Shown: piece after piece, positions 1 through 9,490 of the stretch
Layout of the letters: every line of letters begins with the position of its first letter
How positions within the stretch are numbered: position 1 is the first letter of the stretch
The notes under the pieces: model-generated
The model's database searches: none
What the model was told of the DNA's origin: nothing
The model's input: the letters and a program-made list of their open reading frames with translations, nothing else
Made by a program: the position numbers and the translations under genes
Origin: Pseudozyma flocculosa PF-1
Lineage: Eukaryota; Basidiomycota; Ustilaginomycetes; Ustilaginales; Ustilaginaceae
Direction: 5' to 3'
Length of the DNA stretch: 64,000 nucleotides
Assembly (NCBI RefSeq): GCF_000417875.1
Contig: NW_006920871.1
Location: 665,239 to 729,238 of the forward strand

Positions 1-687
1 GTCCTGGACGCAGCCGTGCGGCACGAATCGTTCGCCGAGCTCTGGAAGGAACGCGTCGAGCCTACCGGGTGGCTCGCCGACTCGAATCCCGACGATCGCG
101 ACCCACACTGCACTTGGAATCGCCTGTGGAAGCGGTACTTGCGGGCGTGGTCCTCGGATGTCGCCAACGGCCGGTCGTCGACGGGATCGCGAGCGTCGAC
201 GGAGCCCTGGAAGGTTCTCTCCGACTGCATCACATCGATCACCTTCATGCTCGGTAGGCTCCAACGCAGCCGGTTCCATCGCAGACCTTTTGACACCCTC
301 GTCAGCGAAAAGGGTCTGGTGCGGGCGATGCTGCATGCAGCCGCCGTCGGAGGAAGATGGACCAATGACCAGACGCCGGACTCGGCGACGCGATCAGTGG
401 CGCGGATCGACAGGGTCCTTCGGCTCTTCAGTTTGGCCCGGGTACGACCACGGATCTGGAGTCTAGCCCGCAGCATACTGGTAGAGTACGGAAATCGGCA
501 GGAGCGGCCGCAGCTTGCCCCGTCAGCCTTGGCGGAGGTGCTGCGATTGCTGAACGAGTACAGCCGTGACCAGGCCGCGCCGCCGGCAGACCTCGGCGAG
601 ACCAGGGCAGGGGGCCCGCTCGGTGCCGCGGACACATCGACGCTGCGCACGCAAGGTCAAAAGCAAGTCGGGGAAGCGAGTAATTGA
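1..687 (+). CDS. Unknown protein, C-terminal part (5' end outside window)
   Basis: The reading frame is open from base 1 to TGA at 685-687, so at least 228 residues of a longer protein are present; the GTG at 16 is not a convincing start. The visible part is probably alpha-helical, with Leu/Arg/Ala-rich stretches such as LARVRPRIWSLARSILVEYG and ALAEVLRLLNEYSRD, and ends in a low-complexity Gly/Thr/Gln tail. I recognise no catalytic motif, membrane segment or named domain. It converges on the next gene, with 226 bp between the two stop codons. It could be an organellar helical-repeat protein, but that is only an impression. Confidence 0.5.
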   Translation, partial: VLDAAVRHESFAELWKERVEPTGWLADSNPDDRDPHCTWNRLWKRYLRAWSSDVANGRSSTGSRASTEPWKVLSDCITSITFMLGRLQRSRFHRRPFDTLVSEKGLVRAMLHAAAVGGRWTNDQTPDSATRSVARIDRVLRLFSLARVRPRIWSLARSILVEYGNRQERPQLAPSALAEVLRLLNEYSRDQAAPPADLGETRAGGPLGAADTSTLRTQGQKQVGEASN

Positions 688-913
688 ACGCGGGTGGAAG
701 CCGCTGCCACGCCTAGCCTCGATGCGATCCACCAGTGGAAATCTGCTCGCCCGTCCTCTGTGTTGGTGATGCGGCGCATGCGTGGGTCGAAAGTGCATGT
801 GCATCCGACCCAACCTAACCTTCGCAGATGCTTTGCTGCTCTGTACTGCCAGTTGAGAAGCTGCAGGGCTTGCGGAGCCCGCGGTCCCAGATCCTCGCCG
901 GGCCTGGCCCAGC

Positions 914-3817
914 TCACAGCTCATCACGCACCCTGGACATGGCGTCCTGGAATGCTTCCTCCACTTTCTTTCCGGCATGCTCGATGCGTTCGGCCGCACC
1001 CTCCGGGGAAGGTGTGGCCCGAGCCGCACTTTGCAAGGACCTCGTCGCGTGGTGTACGGCGCTCTTGAGGGTTTCGACGGCCGGGTCAACGAACCGGCTC
1101 GAGGAATCGACGACTTTGGCAGATATGGGTGAGACGATCGGTGCAGCGGCGTCCGCGGCCGCGTTGAGGCCGGATGCCACCTCGTCCCGGGCAAGGGCAA
1201 TGATCTGATCGGCGCCTTCGTTGAGCGTGTCGGGCCGGGGGGTTCCTCCGGCAGCAATTACGCCAACTTTCGAGGCGTCGTGCGCGAGACTCGAGACAGA
1301 GGCGCTTGCCGCCGAGACCCCTGATTTCACCTTGGTCGCTGCGCTCGAGAGGCGGTCTGTCGCTGCGGTTGCTCGTGTCGGGATGCCAGCGGCAGAAGCG
1401 AGGTCCACGTAGACGGCCGAGGCGCCGGAGGCAGCGGCACCAAGGACCGAAGCGGCAGTCTCCTGCGGCTGAGCCTGCACGACGAAAGACTGTGCGTCGA
1501 CCACGGCATTCGACGCAGCAGAAGCGATGGAAGACGCCACGCTGCTTGCTCGCGACGCGACGGACTCGACGTGTTCGGCCGGTGCCTCTGGGGTTGGCTC
1601 GATTCCAAAAACTTCGCCCAGGCTGCGCGTAGCCTGGTGCAGTGCCGCCGGGGCGGCCGCAGCGTCGCCGATTGAAGACGCCAAGGAAGCAGCAGAATCG
1701 CGAAGCCCCTGAGCGGAGTCAGCCAGCGAGTCGGGCGTGAAGGATGCGCCAACTACGGAAGCTGCGCTCCTAGTAGCATGATGAACGGCGCCAGAGACGT
1801 CGTTGGCGTACGACGAGGCGGATGTTGCAGCCGCAGAGGCCACCTTGTCTCCAGCTGATCGCACCTGGCCAAGGATCGATCCTGCTCCCTTCCCGACTGC
1901 GTCGACTGCCTCGGCTTGGGACGTGGTGACGTCGCTAGCGGCCTGTTTTGCCGATGTGATGGTGTTTTGAGCGTAGGCCCTTGCGCGTGCGAAGTAGCCA
2001 TCGGTCGCCGCCGGTTCCCTCAGACCCAGCTTTTCGCGCGCCAGAGCCACTGCGGCGAGCATCCCAGATGCGGCCTCGAGGCTGATGTTGGTGGCCTGAT
2101 CAGCGACAGCGTCTGCAACGTCTGAGATCTTGGCGATGATGCCGTTGCCCTCGAGCTGGGACAGACCGGTCTCGCCAAACTTTTCGACCTCCCGGCGCGC
2201 TGCAGAGAAGAGGCGTTCAGCGTGCTTTCGCAGCGCAGCAATTTCGGGTGCCAAGCGAGGGGCCTCGCTGTCAAGGTCGCGAGCTCCACTGTCCGCATTC
2301 ACCCGACGTTCCCCTCGCTGGACCTCGCCCAGATCCTCGAGGTAGAGGCTCGCCCGCTTCCGGACGCCCTTGTCCCAGCCCTCCCATTCGTCCATTGTCG
2401 CGGCAAACTTGCAGTCGGCCATGATGCCATCGTAGGTCTTCTTTGCGGCATCGGCGAAGCGGACGATTTCTTGGAAGCTGGTCTCCACGACCTGCCGCTC
2501 CTGGCTGAGCAGGTCCTCGTGAAAAGCGGCGATGCGCCTCTTGGTGTCCTCGGCCGACTGATCGAGCTTGGCGAGCTGCTGTGAGATGAGAGCCCGGCCC
2601 TTGGCAGGACGTGCGGCGGCTGGTTCGACCTTGGCCAGCTTCCGCAGGCCTCGTTCGATCCGACTCAGAACGAGCGCAACTTCGTCCTCGACGAACGTCT
2701 CAGACGTAGTTCCGAAGCGATCCGGCAGGTCAGCCATGGCGCGGTTGCGCAGGTCGATTAGACGGCTCACGGCGAGCGCGTACTCGCGTCGAATGAGGGC
2801 GCCCATCTCTGTCTCCCATGCCTCAAGCTGTTGCTCGACCCTAGCTCCTTCGGCGTCCAACTCTGCGTCCAGCTTCGCCGTCTCAACGCGATCCTGGCCG
2901 TCGTCGCCGGCGAAGACTGCATCTTTTGCCTGCCTGATCTTGTCCATCAGGGAAGGATCCTGTTGCGCCTTGAGGGCGGCCTCCTCGGCTGCATTGATGG
3001 CGGCCTTTGTCTGAGCATCTGCATCTCTGCCGAGCCTGCTGCTCTCGGCCTGGGCCGCTTTGATGGCGTCCGATCCGATCCAGTGAGCCTTTTGCTCGTA
3101 CAGCCGGGCGACCAGCTTCGCGACTTGCGGTCGGACGTAAATGCTGAGAAAGCGGCGCAGGGCCGGATCCACGTGGAGAACGAGGAAGCGGTGGAGCAGT
3201 TGTAGCGCCTTGACAATGTGTGGGTGGACCGCGTCAACGTAGAACGCATAGAGGGCATGGCTGGACTGCACGCCGTACCGATAGGCCAGCACGACGTGGG
3301 GCGCGACATCGCGTTGATAGATGTCCTGATAAGGCCGAACATGGCGCTGGAATGAGTCAACTTGGGGCTGCACATGACGGTCGTACTGAGCGTAGACCTG
3401 CCTCAGGTACGGATCGGCTTCTGCCTTGGCTCGCTTGATGGCGCGCTTGCGGGCAGGGTCGATGTGCTTCTTGTAAATCAGCCTGCCGCGCCGCTGAGCC
3501 GACCTATAATAGGGTCGCGAGACCTTCCACGCCCTTTGTGCGTAGGGCGAGACAGCGTCGAAGGCTGGCTTGGTGTAGGGCTCTGCGGCGACCTGGACCT
3601 TGTGCGCGTACGGGGAGATGACGGGAGCGAGCTGCTGGTGCATCTGTGCGATAGTGCGACAGACGGGACGGACATCCTTGGTAGAGTAGTCGAAAGCAAA
3701 GGGCCTGGATGGACAGTGCCAGAGGGCAGCAAAGACCTTGGAACACAACAGGGAAGGCAGGGCAACGACGACCGATAGCAGATGAGCACCACAGTGTTTG
3801 CCCCCGACCTTTGCCAT
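914..3817 (-). CDS. Large secretory-type protein with Pro-Tyr repeats, Ala/Ser-rich tail and C-terminal RDEL
   Basis: A single open frame of about 967 residues from ATG at 3817 to TGA at 914. Residues 1-40 carry a hydrophobic stretch (LLSVVVALPSLL) that looks like a signal peptide. Residues about 60-200 repeat a PY motif (ISPYAHK, AEPYTKP, VSPYAQR, SRPYYRS, VRPYQD). A charged, probably coiled-coil region follows (about 230-540), then a long Ala/Ser/Thr-rich region in which [VL]H[HQ]ATRS occurs three times. The last residues are RDEL, a possible ER-retrieval signal. An alternative 5' end exists: ATG at 3905 opens a short exon ending at 3829 before a GTGAGT donor, and an AG at 3705-3706 would join it in frame at 3704. 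That version replaces the signal peptide with an Arg-rich, mitochondria-like leader. Function unknown; RDEL favours the signal-peptide form. Confidence 0.7.
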   Translation of the reverse strand: MAKVGGKHCGAHLLSVVVALPSLLCSKVFAALWHCPSRPFAFDYSTKDVRPVCRTIAQMHQQLAPVISPYAHKVQVAAEPYTKPAFDAVSPYAQRAWKVSRPYYRSAQRRGRLIYKKHIDPARKRAIKRAKAEADPYLRQVYAQYDRHVQPQVDSFQRHVRPYQDIYQRDVAPHVVLAYRYGVQSSHALYAFYVDAVHPHIVKALQLLHRFLVLHVDPALRRFLSIYVRPQVAKLVARLYEQKAHWIGSDAIKAAQAESSRLGRDADAQTKAAINAAEEAALKAQQDPSLMDKIRQAKDAVFAGDDGQDRVETAKLDAELDAEGARVEQQLEAWETEMGALIRREYALAVSRLIDLRNRAMADLPDRFGTTSETFVEDEVALVLSRIERGLRKLAKVEPAAARPAKGRALISQQLAKLDQSAEDTKRRIAAFHEDLLSQERQVVETSFQEIVRFADAAKKTYDGIMADCKFAATMDEWEGWDKGVRKRASLYLEDLGEVQRGERRVNADSGARDLDSEAPRLAPEIAALRKHAERLFSAARREVEKFGETGLSQLEGNGIIAKISDVADAVADQATNISLEAASGMLAAVALAREKLGLREPAATDGYFARARAYAQNTITSAKQAASDVTTSQAEAVDAVGKGAGSILGQVRSAGDKVASAAATSASSYANDVSGAVHHATRSAASVVGASFTPDSLADSAQGLRDSAASLASSIGDAAAAPAALHQATRSLGEVFGIEPTPEAPAEHVESVASRASSVASSIASAASNAVVDAQSFVVQAQPQETAASVLGAAASGASAVYVDLASAAGIPTRATAATDRLSSAATKVKSGVSAASASVSSLAHDASKVGVIAAGGTPRPDTLNEGADQIIALARDEVASGLNAAADAAAPIVSPISAKVVDSSSRFVDPAVETLKSAVHHATRSLQSAARATPSPEGAAERIEHAGKKVEEAFQDAMSRVRDEL

Positions 3818-3905
3818 CAAGCACTCACCGTGTAAAAGAGCGCAACGCGGAGGCTAAACGAAGACAGCGAGCTCCAAAAGCCGCCCTAGTCAAGAGTGGA
3901 AGCAT

Positions 3906-4550
3906 CACAGATCAAGCCGAACAGATCGCGATCAGCCTTGTTACACCTCGAAAACCAAGCTCCAGAGCACGTCACGGATACTCACCTTCTTCGTGGTCCG
4001 ACGCTGCGGATCTTCCTGCTGAGGCGGTCCGGGACAAAGGGTCAGGCAGAGAGCTTCAGCAAGCGAAGTCCAGGGTATGTATCGGTGCCGGATCGTGAGC
4101 ATAGGCTCACAGCAAACTTGATCGGAGGGATCGCAACATTTCGCCTCGCCGAAGCCGTGGCGGGAGTGCTGCGCCTCGCCATTGTCGCAAGGGTGGTGGC
4201 CTCGCCCCTCCAAGCGTCCGAGATGGAAAGTTTTAAGGGGGCAGCCGCGACGTCTCTCTGGGAAATCGTTCTGGATCCGTTGGCTGATCGATGATGGTTG
4301 CAGTCGGTGGATCGTGGTATGGCAGAGGCGAGCTCTGAGACTGCTAGAGCGGTGTGGTGTTGCCCCGCCAAGATCGTGGCTTGTGCAGCAGCGATGACGC
4401 TCGCTCGCGCTCGGACCCAGGTCGTTTTCTCGTGCGGTTCGACCCAGTGCACGACCAGTGCGATCAAAATTCGGGAGTCGGATTCAGGGCGAGCCAAAAT
4501 CGCCTGCCGCGGCACGCCCCTCCAGGCTACACGGCGCTGGAAACTGTGAA
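3906..4550. other. Intergenic, no gene seen
   Basis: Upstream of the RDEL protein gene. Short overlapping ORFs on both strands show no recognisable motif and no splice-compatible extension. Probably holds that gene's promoter. Confidence 0.5.
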
Positions 4551-4551
4551 G

Positions 4552-5021
4552 TAGGGACATTTCGGCATCACTCCAGACCAATGGCTGGACCGATAGGTAG
4601 AAATTCATGCTTCCTCTGGACCGGTACGGCCTCAAAGCGTTTGAATACCCCAGCCAACATTCGAACGCCTCTGGACTAACCTAATAGCCTCTGCAATGCA
4701 ATGCGATGCGATGCCATGCAATGCAATGCCTTGACAACTGCATATGCGAGCCTCAACCTGCCTAAAGCAGATGATGTTGCCGCAGCCGCTGTTGCTTGAT
4801 GGTGGATGCGCCGAGATGGTCTGAAGATGATCCCTACACCCGCGTCATTGCCACCTTTGCCTGTCCTGTCAAAGATCCAACAGAGCATTGGCAAAGCACC
4901 GCCGCTTTGCCCAGCTAGTGGTCCAGCCCAATCTCGACGCGAAACGACATTTGTACCAATAGCTGGACTGTTAGCTGGAGCGGTCCAGCCATCGGTCTGG
5001 AGTGATGCTGAAATGCCCCTA
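4552..5021. mobile_element. MITE-like element with 39-bp terminal inverted repeats and TA flanks
   Basis: The left end (4554-4592, starting GGGACATTTCGGCATCACT) and the reverse complement of the right end (4981-5019) match at 36 of 39 positions. Each end is bordered by TA (4552-4553 and 5020-5021). The roughly 466-bp interior has no coding capacity. A TA duplication with long inverted repeats is typical of non-autonomous Tc1/mariner elements; that class assignment is inference. The interior includes a short degenerate TGCAA/TGCGA tandem repeat near 4690-4735. Confidence 0.75.
4690..4735. repeat. Degenerate pentanucleotide tandem repeat
   Basis: Units of TGCAA, TGCGA and TGCCA follow one another for about 45 bp inside the TA-flanked MITE. 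Confidence 0.6.
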
Positions 5022-5087
5022 CTATGTACTGTGGATGGTGGAAGCATGCAAGGTAGGAGGACATGGAGACCAACTAGGGTCACCAGA

Positions 5088-6120
5088 CATAGCTAGCGTC
5101 AGAGATAGCTACGCTTTGGGCCGTAGGAATCCTTCGGCCCTGAACTCGGGATTCGGAAGTGTCCTTTGGCCTTTTTGGGCCGCCAGGGTCCTTTGGCCGG
5201 ATTTCGGAGGACTCCTGCGGCCCAAAAAGGCCGAAGGACCCCTACGGCCAGGAATTGGAGGCCATTTGCACTGCTTTCAGCCGCAGGCTTTGTACAGCCG
5301 AGAAAATGGCTCTGCTTATGTCAGCTCAGGAGGCCTTGCGCGCGCACGCTGGCCCCTTTGCCACCTGGCCCTTTGCAAAATCCATCCGCCTGCCGGCCCA
5401 TCTCTCCTGCCCTCCTACCAACACCACCCGATGCCAGCCGCCCGCTAGCCGCCAGTTGCCAACCCCAGGCCAGTCGCAAGGCCCTGCCAGCACCTGCCAG
5501 CTGCCCGCCAGCCAGCCAGCCAGCCAGCCGTGCCGCCACCCAAGCCAGCCAGCCAGCCGCCAGCCCAGCCCAGCTGCGCGGCTCAACCAGCACCCAAGCC
5601 AGCCAGCCAGCTAGCCGCCAGCCCAGCCAGTCACCCGGTGAGCTGCCAGCCACCGCTGCTTCCGCCCCGCTGCCGCCGTCAATCATCGGAGACTTTGGAG
5701 AGGTCTCCTCCGGTGTCTCCGATGATTGAGACCACTGACAGCCTTGCTTCTGCTCCACCTGCATGCACAGCCAACCTTGCCGTTGTCTGCTAGTCTGCTG
5801 CTGCTCTTGTGAGTTGACTGTTGCCGCTCTTCTTCTGCCACTTTGCTGCGCACCGTTGCTGACTCCTTTGCTCCCCTCTACTTGCCTGCTCCTCCCTCAC
5901 CGCCTTACTTTGCTGCTGACAATGCTCTGCCGCTGTCGCTGCTGCCGCCTTGCTCTACCGCCGTTGGTGCTGCCCTTGTAGGTAGCATAGTATTGCAATG
6001 GAATCGTAGATAGGATACAGCTGTGGGTGCGTGCTGTGCCTGCGTTGTGGGAGCGACGCCATCCTACGGCCCTTGGTGCGTAGAGGTCCTGCGGCCCTGT
6101 AGAGTGTAGGAGTCCTACGG
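5088..6120 (-). mobile_element. CATAGCTAG-family element, inverted copy (copy A)
   Basis: Starts with CATAGCTAGCGTC at 5088 and runs as the reverse complement of the copy at 11179-12631. Shared landmarks, in order, are the segment around GCTTATGTCAGCTCAGG, a CCAGC tandem tract (about 5500-5630), the 51-bp hairpin at 5679-5729, and a block ending near GTATTGCAATGG at about 5990. The outer end beyond about 6050 is diverged and I could not fix a matching terminus or target duplication. No transposase is encoded. Confidence 0.65.
5679..5729. repeat. Conserved 51-bp palindromic hairpin (copy 1)
   Basis: Outer arms TCAATCATCGGAGAC and GTCTCCGATGATTGA are perfect inverted repeats, with a less regular inner stem. 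The same palindrome occurs at 7666-7716, 10936-10985 and 11704-11755. Confidence 0.8.
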
Positions 6121-6636
6121 CCCAAAGGCCAAAGATGTAGACCGGCTGAGTACAGCCCTGGGGATGCGAAGGAGTTCTCCGACTCCCGAGGCCATAGCTA
6201 AATCTCTGCCGCTAGGTATGATAGCTAGCAGCAGAGTTGGGCCCAATTTGGGTCGTATGCAGGCTACAATCTAAAATCAAGGATTGATACCTGTCTTCGA
6301 TTTTTCTGATGTGCAGCCTACCCATTGCTAGTGTCAAAGGTACCTACGTTCTGGGCTGTTGGGGTCCCTCGGCCCTGGGCTCAATATTTAGGAGTGTCCT
6401 TTGGCTTTTTTGGGCCACCAGGGTCCTTCAGCTGGAAAATGGAGGACTCCTGCGGCTTTTTTGGGCCACACAGGCCCTGCGCACACAAAACGGCAGGGTC
6501 TTGCGCTGTTTTGGGCCTCAGCACTCATAGCTAGGGGCAGGCTTTTGGCCTACGATTTTGGAAATCGTATGTCTTGTACGATATGGCAGTGCTTTAGGAG
6601 ATCGTTAATCCCCTACGACACCGGGTGCCGTAGGAG

Positions 6637-7331
6637 TGTCACAGCCCTGGCCCAATTGGGGCTGAGCGGCGCGGGCCAGCGGAGCAGAGGATTCCGGAGC
6701 CGAGGTGAATTCTCTCCGCGCGGCCGCGGAGAGGAATCATCAGGCTGCTAGCAATCCTCTGCGCGCCGGGCGACGTCGGCACGCACCGTGCGGCTCCGCA
6801 GTTGCTCCTGCTGGCAGGAGGATGCTTCGGATCCGCACCGAGGGCCAAGGGCTAGGCTTCGGGCATGACGGTGGCGTCCCACCTCGGAGCAACGCCTTGG
6901 GATGACAATGGAGGACAATAGGACAATAGAGGCCATTCCTGATTGGTCAAGGCAGGGATGTCTCGACGCTGTAGGTAGACAGTATATAGCCTAGTCCTCC
7001 TCTGCGTCGGTAGACTGGATGAGGGGCATCCAGTCTAGTCAATACCAGTCCTCACAGCTTGCTTGTCTTCCATCGACGTGAGAGCCCAAGGCTACCGTTG
7101 CCTAGCAAATACGACGCCTATCGACAGATCACCTCGCCAGCTCACTTCTGTAGTAATCCTTGACCGTGGACGCCTGCCAACGGTGCTCACAGCCGCCCTC
7201 GGTATCGACCCGCCGTTCCCGAACCTCGCTCGCGCCTCTGACGGGAGCACCAAAGCGATCGCCCTCCGACGCGCAGAGACTTCTCTGCCCCTCAGATACT
7301 CCTCTGCGCACTTGCCAGGTCGACCGTTACA
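6637..7331 (+). mobile_element. Solo LTR with 5-bp target duplication
   Basis: Begins TGTCACAGCC and ends CCGTTACA (TG...CA), with AGGAG directly repeated at 6632-6636 and 7332-7336. Comparison with the uninterrupted copy at 11179-12631 shows an insertion at exactly this point. Inside are a reversed CCAAT box (ATTGG, 6942-6946), a TATATA at 6983-6988 and a hairpin with 11-bp arms (7011-7021/7027-7037), all expected of an LTR promoter and R region. No internal retrotransposon sequence flanks it. Confidence 0.8.
6942..6988 (+). promoter_or_regulatory. Putative LTR promoter (CCAAT and TATA boxes)
   Basis: ATTGG (reverse CCAAT) at 6942-6946 lies about 40 bp upstream of GTATATAGC at 6982-6990. 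The same arrangement is kept in the second LTR copy (ATTGG near 9096, GTATACATAGCC near 9132). Confidence 0.55.
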
Positions 7332-7665
7332 AGGAGGACCTACGGCACTTTTGGCCGTAGGCATCCTACGGCCTGCTTACCATAGGTCTACCCCCAAACC
7401 CACAGCCACATGTATCTACGGACATTGTATTGCAAAATCTGAACACTAATATGCGGCAGCGTGGCGACAGCATTGGTGAGTGGCGGGGCGAGCAGGCAGG
7501 AAGGCAGGCGGCAGCAGGCAGCAGCGGCAGAGCATTGTTGGCAGCAAAGAAAGGCGGCGAGGGAGGAGCAGGCAAAAGGGAGACGGGAGCGAAGGAGTCA
7601 GCAACGGCAATCAAGAAGGACAAGAGCGGCACAAACTCACATGAGGCGGAGCGGAAGCAAGGGCC

Positions 7666-7716
7666 TCAATCATTGGAGACGTCGGAGAGGGCCTCTCCGA
7701 CGTTTCCGATGATTGA
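7666..7716. repeat. Conserved 51-bp palindromic hairpin (copy 2)
   Basis: Arms of 24 bp with two mismatches around a GGC centre, in copy B. See 5679-5729. Confidence 0.8.
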
Positions 7717-7783
7717 CAGCGGCTGCTGGCGGAAGCAGCGGCAGGGCGGCTGCTGGTGGGTGGCCGGCTGGCAGGTCTTGCTC

Positions 7784-8389
7784 NNNNNNNNNNNNNNNNN
7801 NNNNNNNNNNNNNNNNNNNNNNNNNNNNNNNNNNNNNNNNNNNNNNNNNNNNNNNNNNNNNNNNNNNNNNNNNNNNNNNNNNNNNNNNNNNNNNNNNNNN
7901 NNNNNNNNNNNNNNNNNNNNNNNNNNNNNNNNNNNNNNNNNNNNNNNNNNNNNNNNNNNNNNNNNNNNNNNNNNNNNNNNNNNNNNNNNNNNNNNNNNNN
8001 NNNNNNNNNNNNNNNNNNNNNNNNNNNNNNNNNNNNNNNNNNNNNNNNNNNNNNNNNNNNNNNNNNNNNNNNNNNNNNNNNNNNNNNNNNNNNNNNNNNN
8101 NNNNNNNNNNNNNNNNNNNNNNNNNNNNNNNNNNNNNNNNNNNNNNNNNNNNNNNNNNNNNNNNNNNNNNNNNNNNNNNNNNNNNNNNNNNNNNNNNNNN
8201 NNNNNNNNNNNNNNNNNNNNNNNNNNNNNNNNNNNNNNNNNNNNNNNNNNNNNNNNNNNNNNNNNNNNNNNNNNNNNNNNNNNNNNNNNNNNNNNNNNNN
8301 NNNNNNNNNNNNNNNNNNNNNNNNNNNNNNNNNNNNNNNNNNNNNNNNNNNNNNNNNNNNNNNNNNNNNNNNNNNNNNNNNNNNNNNNN
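7784..8389. other. Assembly gap (606 N) inside copy B
   Basis: The flanks are GGCTGGCTGG-type repeat on the left and GCAGGAAGGGCCATTTTCTGCGC on the right in two pieces. The same sequences bound the CTGG tract of copy C (about 11810-12350), so the hidden sequence is most likely that GC-rich tract. Confidence 0.8.
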
Positions 8390-8786
8390 GCAGGAAGGGC
8401 CATTTTCTGCGCAGGGTAGGGTGGTTGGCCCAGGCCGTGCGAGACCCTACGGCTGGGAATGCCGTGGCTGCCCCTCAGAAAATGGTCGTGGGTGGCCCTA
8501 CGGCCAAAATTGTCGCAGATGCCCCTCAAAAAACGGCCGCAGGCAGCCCTACGGCCCAAAATTATCGTAGGAGATCGCCGATTTTGGCCGTAGGGCTGCC
8601 TACGGTCAATTTTAGCGTAGATGTCCCCCGATCTCCCGATTTCAGGCTGTAGGCTGGCGTACAGCCAAAAACCACCTGTCTTTTGACGCTAGCTATGACT
8701 GGTGTGGCCAAAAGAACAACTTTTTTTGCTTATGTCAGCTCAGGGGTCCGCCCTGCTGTTGTGCGCGCGCTGGCCCCCCATCCGGC

Positions 8787-9185
8787 TGTCACAGCCTGTC
8801 CCAATCAGGGCTCAGCGGCGCAGGCCATTGGGGCAGAGGATTTCCGGAGCCAAGGTGAAAGCTCTCCGTGCGGCTGCAGAGAGGAATCATTGGTACCCTA
8901 GCAATCCTCTGTGCGTCGGGCAATGTTGGCGCACGTCGTGTGGCTCTGCAGTTGCTCCTGCTGGCAGGAGGACACCTCAGACCCGCTCTTTAGACCACAG
9001 GCAAGGCCTTGGGGCATGTCAGTGGTGTCCCACCTTGGAGCAACGCCTTGGGATGACAATGGAGGACAATAGGACAATAGAGGCTAGTTCTGATTGGTCG
9101 AGGCAGGAGATGCCTCGACACTGTAGGTAGACAGTATACATAGCCTAGCCCTCCTGCACATTGGTAGACTGGATCATATCCAGCA
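8787..9185 (+). mobile_element. Truncated copy of the LTR
   Basis: Starts TGTCACAGCCTG at 8787 and is clearly similar to the solo LTR 6637-7331 through the GCTCCTGCTGGCAGGAGGA block, the CCAAT and TATA regions and TAGACTGGAT. It breaks off at about 9185, where a hairpin array begins. No target duplication could be identified. Confidence 0.7.
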
Positions 9186-9490
9186 GCAGGGCCTACCTAC
9201 AATTCTTTTCAGATTGTAGGTAGGCGTAGCCAATAATCGATTTTCAGATTGTAGGTAGGCCTTCTACACAAACAATTCCAGAATGCAGACAGGCCGTGCC
9301 GATTTCTAGATTGTATACTAGCTACGATTTTCAGATTGTAGCTGTTTGATTAGCTACAATTTTCAGATTGTAGCTAGGCCAGCCTACCTACAATTTCGAG
9401 ATCGTAGATACTTGTCAGCGTAGCTACAATTTTTCGGATCATAGCTACGCCAATCTAGCTACGATTTTTCGGATCGTAGGTATGCCAGCA
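9186..9490. repeat. Array of short imperfect hairpins
   Basis: About eight units of roughly 40 bp, each an inverted repeat such as TAGCTACAATTTTCAGATTG followed by TAGCTA, or CTACGATTTTTCGGATCGTAG. In reverse orientation it corresponds to the array at 13540-13735, suggesting both are subterminal regions of the same element type. Confidence 0.65.

Larger units (their letters stand above)
6526..8697 (+). mobile_element. CATAGCTAG-family element with 3-bp target duplication (copy B)
   Basis: Left end CATAGCTAGGGGCAGG at 6526 and right end GACGCTAGCTATG ending at 8697. ACT is duplicated outside both ends (6523-6525, 8698-8700). It is collinear with copy C (11179-12631) apart from a solo LTR insertion (6637-7331 plus 5 bp) and a 606-N gap. 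Without the LTR it would be about 1,472 bp against 1,453 bp for copy C. It carries a 51-bp hairpin and a subterminal array of CCTACGGCC/GGCCGTAGG units (about 8430-8660). A 3-bp duplication with subterminal repeats suggests a CACTA-like (CMC) non-autonomous element; no transposase seen. Confidence 0.75.
6322..8786 (-). mobile_element. Second A-like copy, interrupted by a younger element
   Basis: The pieces 6322-6525 and 8701-8786 together resemble copy A from 5088 (left end, CCTTTGG-rich block, then GCTTATGTCAGCTCAGG). They are separated by the complete element 6526-8697 with its ACT duplication. Its own left terminus is degenerate (CATTGCTAG). The right end is lost at an LTR fragment starting at 8787. 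Confidence 0.55.

Noticed and set aside
4042..4635. A 197-codon minus-strand ORF
   Set aside because: It overlaps the end of the TA-flanked MITE and has no motif or splice context.
6180..6240. Right end of copy A at CTAGGTATG
   Set aside because: The terminus is imperfect and the flanking triplets (AGA at the left, ATA at the right) do not match, so the boundary was left open.
9186..9490. A CRISPR array
   Set aside because: The repeats are variable palindromes with unequal spacing and no unique spacers, there are no cas genes, and the genome is eukaryotic.
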